Below are positions 1 to 6,596 of a DNA stretch of 7,484 bases, one piece after another. Where the stretch lies: positions 1 through 7,484 of the forward strand of contig CANMXH010000110.1 of NCBI GenBank assembly GCA_947501315.1. The letters are read 5' to 3'. Under the pieces are notes generated by a model that saw nothing but the letters and a program-made list of their open reading frames with translations, ran no database searches and had not been told where the DNA came from. Within the stretch, counting starts at the first letter, position 1, and every line of letters starts with the position of its first letter. Origin of the DNA: Caulobacteraceae bacterium (GTDB lineage: Bacteria; Pseudomonadota; Alphaproteobacteria; Caulobacterales; Caulobacteraceae). Both the position numbers and the translations under genes were made by a program.

Positions 1-1
1 T

Positions 2-154
2 GACGATGCCCGCATCGAGGATGTGGTCACCAAGGTGCTGGCCGCCGCCGGTCCTGCCGGCCTGTCACCCGCCATCGCCGAGCCGGTGTGGCGGACCCTG
101 ATTGACCGCTGCATCGCGCATGAGTTCGAGACGTTCGACCGGACGCGCGGCTAG
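2..154 (+). CDS. Chorismate mutase, AroQ type, C-terminal fragment
   Basis: This is the last 50 codons of a gene that begins left of the window and ends in TAG at 152-154. The residues include RIEDVVTKVLAAAGPAGLSP and then EPVWRTLIDRCIAHEFETFD. That pattern matches the last helices of the small all-helical AroQ chorismate mutase fold: an Arg-rich helix, a Gly-Leu-Xaa-Pro turn, a Trp-Arg-Xaa-Leu-Ile helix and a closing aromatic/acidic segment. The family converts chorismate to prephenate in the cytoplasm, the branch step towards Phe and Tyr. Family members are usually about 90-110 residues, so roughly half is visible. The N-terminal helix with its catalytic Arg and Lys is not in view, so activity cannot be judged. 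The gene converges on the HPt gene with a 16-base gap and no visible terminator. Another small helical protein is possible but less likely. Confidence 0.68.
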   Translation, partial: DDARIEDVVTKVLAAAGPAGLSPAIAEPVWRTLIDRCIAHEFETFDRTRG

Positions 155-170
155 CGTCTCCCCACCCGCC

Positions 171-524
171 TCAGCCTTTCAGCGACCGCAGCATGAGCTC
201 GTGCCGATAGGCCGCCACATCGCCAAGGGCGATCTCCAGCGCGTTCCTGACCCGGTCCAGCAGCGGCGGCGCCGTGGCCTTGTCCGACGCCTCAGCCGTC
301 TGGCAGGCCGACGCCAGCGTGTCAGCACCGATGCCGGCCGCCGCCCCCCGGATGGTGTGGACCGCATCGCGCCAGCCGTCGTCGCGGACGTCCAGCAGCG
401 GTGACCACATTCCCGCCTGCTGGGTGAAGAGGTCCAGCACCTCTTCGGTGATGGCGTCGTCGCCGCCGGTCATCCGCTCCAGAACGGTGAAGTCGACCGC
501 GCCGGACAGGTCACGTCGCGCCAT
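171..524 (-). CDS. Stand-alone histidine phosphotransfer (HPt) domain protein
   Basis: A 117-residue single-domain protein. Around residues 53-75 it carries the HPt signature DAVHTIRGAAAGIGADTLAS, in which His56 is the expected phospho-acceptor. It is followed by the usual Gly-Ala-Xaa-Xaa-Leu-Xaa-Xaa-Xaa-Cys-Xaa-Xaa-Xaa-Glu helix. HPt proteins pass phosphoryl groups between response-regulator receiver domains and have no kinase activity of their own. No receiver or kinase gene is nearby, so the partner is unknown. The same frame stays open up to base 1016, but I place the start at ATG 524-522. That start overlaps the permease stop by one base (TGATG), has a GAGGAG ribosome site at 541-536 inside the permease's last codons, and gives a normal HPt length. 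Expression is therefore probably coupled to the permease. The family call is strong; the physiological role is open. Confidence 0.85.
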   Translation of the reverse strand: MARRDLSGAVDFTVLERMTGGDDAITEEVLDLFTQQAGMWSPLLDVRDDGWRDAVHTIRGAAAGIGADTLASACQTAEASDKATAPPLLDRVRNALEIALGDVAAYRHELMLRSLKG

Positions 525-1975
525 CAGCCGGCCGTCTCCTCGCCCTTGGCCAGCCGGGAGTTCCAGGCGGACCAGGCGAAATAGATCACCAGGCCGGCGA
601 GGTTCCAGTAGAGGAAATACAGCTGGGTCGAGGGCCGCAGGCTGAAGAAGAAGATCACACATCCGACGATGGTGATCGCCCCCACCAGCCACCAGAGCGG
701 TGCCTTGAAAACGCGCGGGCGGTGCGGATCGCGGATGCGCAGGACGATCAGGCAGACACCCACCGCCGCGAAGGCCGCCAGAGTTCCGGCATTGGCCAGC
801 GAGGCCAGCTCGTCCAGCCGCATGACGCCGGCCAGTCCGGCGACCACGATGGCGGTGAAGATGGTCACCACGGCCGGCACGCCGCGCGAGGACACCCGGG
901 CCAGACGCCGCGGCAACAGGCCGTCGCGGGCCATGCCGAGGAAGATGCGGCTCTGGCCGAACAGGAAGGCCAGAAGCACGGTCGGCAGGGCGACCACGGC
1001 CGAGACCGCGATCCACTGCGCCGCCGTGCCCTGCCCCATCTCGCGCAGGATCAGCGCCAGGGGCTCGGGGCTTTCGGCGAAGCTGGCCACGGGCCGGGCC
1101 CCGATCGCGGCCGCCGCCACGACCAGGTACAGGGCCGTGCAGACGACCATGGAGCCGACGATGCCGATGGCCAGATCGCGCTCGGGCCGTTTGGTCTCCT
1201 CGGCCGCCGTCGAGATGGCGTCGAAGCCGTAGAAGGCGAAGAAGATGATCGCCGCCGCCGCCATGACCCCGGTCTGGACCACAGGCTGGCCGGTGATCTG
1301 TTCCGCGAACGGCAGGGCGGGCGAGCCGAAGCCATTGGGCATGAAGGGGGTGAAGTTGGCGGCGTCGAAGGCCGGCAGGGCGATGGCCACAAAGGCGATC
1401 AGGGCCACGATCTTGATGACCACGAGGATGGCGTTCAGCGTCGCACTCTCGCGGGTGCCCAGCAGCAGCAGGCCGGTCACCACGGCGATGATGAAGACGG
1501 CCGGCAGATTGATCAGCCCGCCCTCGACGTGCGGTCCCGCCGCAAGAATGGCCGGCAGCTCAACGCCCATCCCGGCGAGGAAGCCGACGGCATAGCCAGA
1601 CCAGCCCACCGCCACGGCCGAGACCACCAGCGAATATTCGAGGATCAGGCTCCAGCCGACGATCCAGGCGATCAGCTCGCCCAGCACGGCGTAGGAATAG
1701 GTATAGGCACTGCCCGCCGCCGGCATCATCGTCGAGAGCTCGGCATAGGCCAGGGCGGCGCAGGCGCAGACCAGCCCTGCCAGGGCGAAGCTGATCATCA
1801 CCGCCGGTCCCGCCAGGCCGGCGCCGACCCCGATCAGGGTCAGGATGCCGGTGCCCACGATGGCCCCGACACCGAGCGCCATCAGATGCGGCCAGCCCAG
1901 CGTCTTCTTCAGCGCCGGCCCGTCGTGCGGGGCCAGCATGGCGTCGATCGAGCGCCGGCGGTTCCAGAAAGCCAT
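524..1975 (-). CDS. APC-superfamily amino acid permease (CAT/YfnA-like)
   Basis: A 483-residue integral membrane protein with about 12 hydrophobic segments. Residues 37-44 read GAIVGTGI, the glycine-rich broken helix of TM1 that binds the substrate backbone in APC transporters. It is followed by a conserved stretch near 78-110 (YAELSTMMPAAGSAYTY, then GELIAWIVGW). Residues 245-267 hold FFAFYGFDAISTAAEETKRP, the TM6 broken helix and following loop typical of the cationic amino acid transporter branch. The family carries amino acids across the inner membrane by proton coupling or exchange; the substrate cannot be read from sequence. The length is normal. The start is the ATG at 1975-1973, preceded by GGGGGA (1988-1983) with 7-base spacing. 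It is first in a two-gene unit with the HPt gene, whose start overlaps this stop. A plausible promoter lies 40-70 bases upstream. Confidence 0.9.
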   Translation of the reverse strand: MAFWNRRRSIDAMLAPHDGPALKKTLGWPHLMALGVGAIVGTGILTLIGVGAGLAGPAVMISFALAGLVCACAALAYAELSTMMPAAGSAYTYSYAVLGELIAWIVGWSLILEYSLVVSAVAVGWSGYAVGFLAGMGVELPAILAAGPHVEGGLINLPAVFIIAVVTGLLLLGTRESATLNAILVVIKIVALIAFVAIALPAFDAANFTPFMPNGFGSPALPFAEQITGQPVVQTGVMAAAAIIFFAFYGFDAISTAAEETKRPERDLAIGIVGSMVVCTALYLVVAAAAIGARPVASFAESPEPLALILREMGQGTAAQWIAVSAVVALPTVLLAFLFGQSRIFLGMARDGLLPRRLARVSSRGVPAVVTIFTAIVVAGLAGVMRLDELASLANAGTLAAFAAVGVCLIVLRIRDPHRPRVFKAPLWWLVGAITIVGCVIFFFSLRPSTQLYFLYWNLAGLVIYFAWSAWNSRLAKGEETAG

Positions 1976-2017
1976 GGTCGTTTCCCCCGTCGCCGCTCCC
2001 CGGCGGCTGATTCACGG

Positions 2018-2047
2018 GACCCTAGCCCGTCCTGCGACAAACCGAAA
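2018..2047 (-). promoter_or_regulatory. Probable sigma-70 promoter of the permease-HPt unit
   Basis: Read on the minus strand, this shows TTTCGG (2047-2042), 17 bases, then TAGGGT (2024-2019) within GCTAGGGTC. The -10 resembles the Caulobacter consensus GCTANAWC, and the -35 is a weaker match to TTGACG. It would give a leader of roughly 35-40 bases before the permease start. GANTC sites lie on either side, at 2009-2013 and 2075-2079. This is a pattern match only; no transcription start is known. Confidence 0.35.
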
Positions 2048-2174
2048 CGGACCCGCAAATCTCCTTGCGCCCGTGAGTCATTCCCCTTAGGACCGCCCTC
2101 CCCGAAACCGGCTTCGGACCGGCGCAGGGCAGGACGGCACAAGCCTTGCCTGGCATACGCCAGACGAATGGTTC

Positions 2175-2250
<76 letters not shown>

Positions 2251-2404
2251 TTTGTGCTTTTCCCCGATAAGTGAAAAGTGTTCCGGCGGGGGACGGTCCA
2301 GCTTCTGGACTTCCGGCCCCCGACAATGTTCATCTCTCCCGGCCAAGGATGCAGCCGCCGAGCGCGGCGCGAGACGTCCGAGAACGCCCCGGGGATGAAA
2401 CACC
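2251..2404 (+). other. Leader region between tRNA-Lys and the exported amidohydrolase
   Basis: A 154-base non-coding gap with no strong promoter match that I can find. It holds a compound hairpin at 2287-2322 and, just before the coding region, the ribosome-binding stretch GGGGA (2391-2395), nine bases ahead of the ATG. The amidohydrolase mRNA may start here or come from read-through past the tRNA. The sequence does not decide between these. Confidence 0.5.
2287..2322 (+). repeat. Compound inverted repeat (possible leader hairpin or tRNA terminator)
   Basis: The inner arms GTCCAG (2296-2301) and CTGGAC (2305-2310) pair perfectly around a 3-base loop. The outer arms CGGGGG (2287-2292) and CCCCCG (2317-2322) also pair perfectly, separated from the inner stem by a 3/6-base internal loop. 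No T-run follows on either strand, so a classic intrinsic terminator is not supported. It could stop tRNA transcription weakly, or fold in the 5' leader of the downstream gene. Confidence 0.55.
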
Positions 2405-5400
2405 ATGAAGCGCGCTTTTCTGACCACGGTCGCCCTGCTGGCGCTCGCCTGTCCCGCCGGGGCCCAGACGCCGGGGCCCGTCGCCGGCGCCGAAACGGCA
2501 GCGCCCGCCGCCGCGCCTGCGGAGGCATCGGCCGAGGCCCCCAAATGGGATGTGCAGAACCCGCCCGGACCGTCGCGTGACATCCCCATCGATGTGACCC
2601 GCGGGACGTGGATGTCGCTGGACGTCAGCCCGGACGGCCAGACCATCGTCTTCGACATGCTGGGCGACATCTATGTCATGCCCGTCGCCGGCGGCGAGGC
2701 GCGGGCCATCGCCTCGGGCGTGGCCTGGGACATGCAGCCGAAATGGTCGCCGGACGGCCGCCACATCGCCTTCACATCGGACCGGGCCGGCGGCGACAAT
2801 ATCTGGATCATGGAGGCCGACGGCTCCAGCCCGACCCAGGTGTCGAAGGAGACCTTCCGCCTGCTGAACCAGCCCGAATGGTCGCCCGACGGCCAGTTCA
2901 TCGTGGCGCGGAAACATTTCACCTCGTCCCGCTCGCTGGGAGCCGGCGAGCTGTGGATGTACCACCGCTCGGGCGGCAACGGCGTGCAGATGACCGAGCG
3001 CCGGACCCAGCAGAAGGACACGGGCGAGCCCGCCTTCTCGCCGGACGGCCGCTATGTCTATTTCAGCGACGACGCCACACCGGGCGCGACCTTCGAATAC
3101 TCCAAGGACGTAAACGACCAGATCTACATCGTCCGCCGTCTGGATCGTGAGACCGGCGAGATCGATCCCTATATCACCGGCCCCGGCGGTTCGATCCGCC
3201 CGACGCCGTCGCCCGACGGCAGGTCGATCGCCTTCATCCGCCGCGTTCGCTACCAGTCGACCCTGTATGTCATGGACATCGAGTCCGGGCGTGAGACTCC
3301 GGTCTTCTCGGGCCTCGACCGCGACCTGCAGGAAACCTGGGCGATCCACGGCGTCTATCCGGCGATCAGCTGGACCCCCGACAACCGCTCCATCGTCTTC
3401 TGGGCCGACGGCCGCATCCAGCGCGTCGAGGTCGAAACCCGGGCGGTGGCGGACATCCCCTTCCACGTCGCCGATACCCGTCGGGTACAGGATACGGTGC
3501 GCTTCCCCGTCGAGGTGGCACCCGACACCTTCGACGTCCGCATGATCCGCTGGGCCCGCCCCTCACCGGACGGGACAAAGGTGGTGTTCGAGGCCCTCGG
3601 CAATCTGTGGATCCGCGACCTGCCGACCGGAACTGCGCGCCGGCTGACGCGCCAGACCGACCATTTCGAGCTGTATCCCAACTGGTCCCGCGACGGCCGC
3701 TCCATCGTCTATACGACCTGGGACGACCAGGAGTTCGGCTCGGTGCGCGTGGTCCCGGCCTCGGGCGGCGCCGGTCGCGTCGTGACCTCCAATCCCGGCC
3801 ACTATATCGAGCCGACCTTCTCGCCGGACGGCCGGACCATCGTCTATCGCACCGTCAGCGATGGCTTCCTGACCAGCGCCCTGTGGAGCCGCGACCCCGG
3901 CGTCTATCGCATCCCCACGGCCGGCGGTGCCCCGGTCTTCATGACTGACGACGGCTCCAGCCCCCAGTTCGGCGCCGACAATGACCGGGTCTTCCTGCAG
4001 GACCGCGACGGCGACAAACAGACCCTGATCTCGGTCAACCTGGACGGCGCGGACGAGCGGACCCACCTGACCTCGGAATGGGCGAGCGAGTTCGCCGTCT
4101 CTCCCGACGGAAACTGGATCGGCTGGACCGAACGGTTCAATGCCTATGTCGCGCCCTTCGTCATGGCGGGCCGACCCGTCGCCATCAGCGCAGAGGGCAA
4201 GTCCCTGCCCCAGGCCCGGGTCACCCGTGACGCCGGCGAATGGCTGAGCTGGTCAGGCGACTCGCAGCGGCTGCAATGGTCGCTGGGGCCACAGCTGTTC
4301 ACCCGCGACCTGAACCAGGCCTTCACCTTCGTCGACGGTGCACCCGACGAACTGCCCGCACCCGATGAGGCCGGGATCAATCTGGGCTTCAGCGCCCGGG
4401 CCGACATGCCCGAAGGCCGCATGGCCCTGACCGGAGCCCGGCTGATCACCATGAACGGCACCGAGGTGATCGAGAACGGGATCGTCATCGTCAACGGCAA
4501 CCGGATCGAGGCCATCGGTCCGGCTTCCAGCACCCCGGTGCCGGCCGGCGTCCCGGTCATGGACATGGCCGGCAAGACCATCATGCCCGGCCTCATCGAC
4601 GCCCACTGGCACGGCTCCATGGGGTCGGACGAGATCATCCCCGAACAGAGCTGGGTCGACTATGCCTCGCTGGCCTTCGGCGTGACCACGATCCACAACC
4701 CGTCGGCCGATACCAGCGAGATCTTCGCCCACAGCGAACTGGCCCGTACCGGCCGGATCATCGCGCCGCGTATCTTCTCGACCGGCACCATCCTCTACGG
4801 GGCCAGCACGGCCTTCACGGCCCAGGTCGATGATCTCGACGATGCCCTTTCCACCCTGCGGCGGATGCAGGCGGCCGGGGCCTGGAGCGTCAAGAGCTAC
4901 AACCAGCCCCGGCGTGACCAGCGCCAGCAGGTCATCGAGGCTGCGCGCCGGCTGAACATGATGGTCGTCCCCGAGGGCGGCTCGCTGTTCCAGCACAATA
5001 TGTCGATGATCGTCGACGGCCACACCACGATCGAACATTCGATCCCGCTGGCCCGTCTGTACGACGACGTCCACCAGCTGTGGCGACAGACGGGGGTGGC
5101 CTACAACCCGACCCTGGTCGTGGCCTATGGCGGCAGCTACGGCGAGAACTACTGGTACCAGGAGAGCGAGGTCTGGAACCATCCGATCCTGACCCGATAC
5201 GTGCCGCGCCGCATCCTCGACTCCCGCGCCCGTCGGCCGGAAATCCTGCCCGACAATGAGTGGAACCACATCTCGATCGCCCGCGAGGCGACCCGCCTGT
5301 CCGAACAGGGCGTCAGTGTCCTGATCGGCGCCCATGGCCAGCGCGAGGGACTGGCGGCCCACTGGGAGCTGTGGAGCCTGGCCCAGGGCGGCATGGCTCC

Positions 5401-5704
5401 GATGGACGTGATCCGCGCCGGCACCCTGAACGGCGCGCGCGCCCTGGGACTGGACCGGGACATCGGCTCGCTGGAGGTCGGCAAGCTGGCCGATATGGTG
5501 GTGATGGACCAGAACCCGCTGGAGAACATCCGCAACACCACCTCGATCGCCTTCACCATCGCCAACGGCCGCGTCTACGACACCGGCATGAACGAGGTCG
5601 CGCCGCGCCAGCGGGCCCGCGCGCCCTTCTGGTTCGCCGAGGCCGGCGGTGAGGGCTGGGCGGCAGGGGCAACCGAGGTCGAGACCGACGGCCACGGCCA
5701 CTGA
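2405..5704 (+). CDS. Exported PD40 beta-propeller/amidohydrolase fusion protein
   Basis: A 1099-residue protein. Residues 1-20 are a Sec signal peptide (Lys-Arg, hydrophobic core, AGA cleavage before Gln21), followed by an Ala/Pro-rich linker to about residue 45. About eleven PD40/TolB motifs (SPDG or variants) begin at residues 75, 115, 160, 212, 269, 324, 387, 428, 473, 566 and 617, enough for two propellers as in tricorn-like proteins. An amidohydrolase domain runs from about 674 to 1060. It has the metal motif DAHWHG (His734, His736), Lys830 in WSVKSYNQ, His878 in TIEHS, and the closing GSLEVGKLADMVVMD strand. The usual beta-5 His and beta-8 Asp positions instead hold Pro856-Glu857 and His977. 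The family hydrolyses C-N bonds, often in peptides or cyclic amides; the substrate here is unknown. It probably acts in the periplasm. The gene stands alone, and GGGGA nine bases upstream supports the start. Confidence 0.88.
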   Translation: MKRAFLTTVALLALACPAGAQTPGPVAGAETAAPAAAPAEASAEAPKWDVQNPPGPSRDIPIDVTRGTWMSLDVSPDGQTIVFDMLGDIYVMPVAGGEARAIASGVAWDMQPKWSPDGRHIAFTSDRAGGDNIWIMEADGSSPTQVSKETFRLLNQPEWSPDGQFIVARKHFTSSRSLGAGELWMYHRSGGNGVQMTERRTQQKDTGEPAFSPDGRYVYFSDDATPGATFEYSKDVNDQIYIVRRLDRETGEIDPYITGPGGSIRPTPSPDGRSIAFIRRVRYQSTLYVMDIESGRETPVFSGLDRDLQETWAIHGVYPAISWTPDNRSIVFWADGRIQRVEVETRAVADIPFHVADTRRVQDTVRFPVEVAPDTFDVRMIRWARPSPDGTKVVFEALGNLWIRDLPTGTARRLTRQTDHFELYPNWSRDGRSIVYTTWDDQEFGSVRVVPASGGAGRVVTSNPGHYIEPTFSPDGRTIVYRTVSDGFLTSALWSRDPGVYRIPTAGGAPVFMTDDGSSPQFGADNDRVFLQDRDGDKQTLISVNLDGADERTHLTSEWASEFAVSPDGNWIGWTERFNAYVAPFVMAGRPVAISAEGKSLPQARVTRDAGEWLSWSGDSQRLQWSLGPQLFTRDLNQAFTFVDGAPDELPAPDEAGINLGFSARADMPEGRMALTGARLITMNGTEVIENGIVIVNGNRIEAIGPASSTPVPAGVPVMDMAGKTIMPGLIDAHWHGSMGSDEIIPEQSWVDYASLAFGVTTIHNPSADTSEIFAHSELARTGRIIAPRIFSTGTILYGASTAFTAQVDDLDDALSTLRRMQAAGAWSVKSYNQPRRDQRQQVIEAARRLNMMVVPEGGSLFQHNMSMIVDGHTTIEHSIPLARLYDDVHQLWRQTGVAYNPTLVVAYGGSYGENYWYQESEVWNHPILTRYVPRRILDSRARRPEILPDNEWNHISIAREATRLSEQGVSVLIGAHGQREGLAAHWELWSLAQGGMAPMDVIRAGTLNGARALGLDRDIGSLEVGKLADMVVMDQNPLENIRNTTSIAFTIANGRVYDTGMNEVAPRQRARAPFWFAEAGGEGWAAGATEVETDGHGH

Positions 5705-5725
5705 CGGACGGGGAATTCGTTGTCA

Positions 5726-5749
5726 GGCGGGACCGTTCGCGGTCCCGCC
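5726..5749. terminator. Perfect 10-bp hairpin between convergent genes
   Basis: GGCGGGACCG (5726-5735) pairs perfectly with CGGTCCCGCC (5740-5749) around the loop TTCG. It lies 21 bases after the amidohydrolase stop and 8 bases beyond the Anbu stop on the opposite strand, so it could end both transcripts. Neither strand has a T-run after the stem, so it may act as a 3'-end-stabilising stem or with Rho rather than as a classic intrinsic terminator. Confidence 0.65.
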
Positions 5750-5757
5750 GTTGGCGC

Positions 5758-6522
5758 TCAGCCTTCGACCATGGATGGTCGGAGGCGTTTCATCCAGGGC
5801 GGCTCGGGCATCGACCGGCGCGCGGCGGCCTGGGCCTGGGTCCAGCGCAGATGCAGGTCGGCGAAATAGGAATCGTCCTCTTCGATGCGTCGCTGGTCGC
5901 CGCTGAAATAGTCCCGGCGAAGGGTCAGCACATCGAACGGTGCCCCCACACCGACGTTCGACCGCATCGTGGTCGAGAACGAGATCAGGCCCAATTTCAC
6001 CGCCTCGGCCAGAGGCGTATCGAAGGCCAGTCCGCTTTCCAGGATCGGCTTGCCGTACTTCAACTCACCGATCTGGAGATAGGGCGTGTCGCGGCCGCAT
6101 TCGATGAAATTGCCCTGGCTGTAGATCAGGTACAGCGCCATCGGACCGCCGTTGATCTGGCCGCCCAGCAGCATCGAGGCCGAGGTGTTCAGACTGTCCG
6201 CCTCCAGCGCCGGGGCGATCGACAGCCGGACGCTGCGCAGGGCGTGGCCCAGGATCTGCGCGCACCGGAACAGGGTCGGTGCCGTCTCCAGAGTCTCGGC
6301 CGGCTCCCCGACGTTCAGATGGACCCCTTCCCGCGCCATGGCGAGGGCCGTCTGGGTGACCGAAAGATTGCCTGCGGTGCAGATGCCCAGCACCCGCTCG
6401 CCCGGACGATCGACGACATGCAGCTTGCGATAGGTCGAGATACTGTCGACGCCAGCATTGGTGCGCGTGTCAGCGATCATCGCCAACCCGTCTTCCACCA
6501 GCATGCCCACGCAATAGGTCAT
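5758..6522 (-). CDS. Anbu, proteasome-beta-like Ntn hydrolase
   Basis: A 254-residue protein beginning MTYCVGMLVEDGLAMIADTR. If Met1 is removed, Thr becomes residue 1 with Asp17 and Lys32 downstream, matching the Thr1/Asp17/Lys33 layout of proteasome beta-type Ntn hydrolases. TAGNLS (49-54) and the segment STTMRSNVGVGAPFD (183-197) are typical of Anbu (COG3484, putative proteasome-type protease). Family members form self-assembled cytoplasmic rings or helical rises, and no clear peptidase substrate is established. The start is the ATG at 6522, because the catalytic Thr must follow it directly. The GGGGA ribosome site (6538-6534) is 11 bases upstream, slightly long. It lies 74 bases after the transglutaminase stop and is last in the cluster. 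The family is confident; activity is not known from sequence. Confidence 0.93.
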   Translation of the reverse strand: MTYCVGMLVEDGLAMIADTRTNAGVDSISTYRKLHVVDRPGERVLGICTAGNLSVTQTALAMAREGVHLNVGEPAETLETAPTLFRCAQILGHALRSVRLSIAPALEADSLNTSASMLLGGQINGGPMALYLIYSQGNFIECGRDTPYLQIGELKYGKPILESGLAFDTPLAEAVKLGLISFSTTMRSNVGVGAPFDVLTLRRDYFSGDQRRIEEDDSYFADLHLRWTQAQAAARRSMPEPPWMKRLRPSMVEG

Positions 6523-6596
6523 GCGGCGCGCAATCCCCGCTGCCCGTCCGTCATGACGCGCACGCTAACAGATTCCCGCAACGGATAACCCATCGC
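6523..6596 (-). promoter_or_regulatory. Spacer upstream of Anbu with 10-bp palindrome and GANTC site
   Basis: This 74-base gap separates the transglutaminase stop from the Anbu start. It contains the perfect palindrome CGTCATGACG (6549-6558) and a GANTC site (6571-6575), the target of the alphaproteobacterial methylase CcrM. A TTGCGG box and a GTTAGCGT box occur on the minus strand, but their spacing does not make a good sigma-70 promoter. The gap may carry an extra promoter or operator for Anbu; this is inference. Confidence 0.3.

Noticed and set aside
525..1016. N-terminal extension of the HPt frame into the permease gene
   Set aside because: The extra residues are Arg/Gly/Ala-rich shadow sequence. 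The ATG at 524 has a ribosome site and gives a normal single-domain HPt.
2150..2163. Small inverted repeat CTGGC-ATAC-GCCAG just before the tRNA
   Set aside because: A 5-bp stem is within chance in GC-rich DNA, and it does not fit a promoter or terminator by itself.
2405..2464. Possible lipoprotein signal (LALAC) in the exported protein
   Set aside because: The residues before Cys16 (Ala-Leu-Ala) do not fit the usual lipobox, while an AGA signal peptidase I site fits well at residues 18-20.
2330..3466. Minus-strand open frame (378 codons) opposite the propeller region
   Set aside because: Composition is typical of a shadow frame, with no family features and no ribosome site that I could credit.
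4253..5701. Long minus-strand open frame (482 codons) opposite the amidohydrolase domain
   Set aside because: The opposite strand encodes a clear signal-peptide/propeller/amidohydrolase protein. The antisense product has no recognisable motifs.
5851..6588. Plus-strand open frame (245 codons) opposite Anbu
   Set aside because: Anbu on the other strand has intact catalytic residues and family motifs. This frame shows none.
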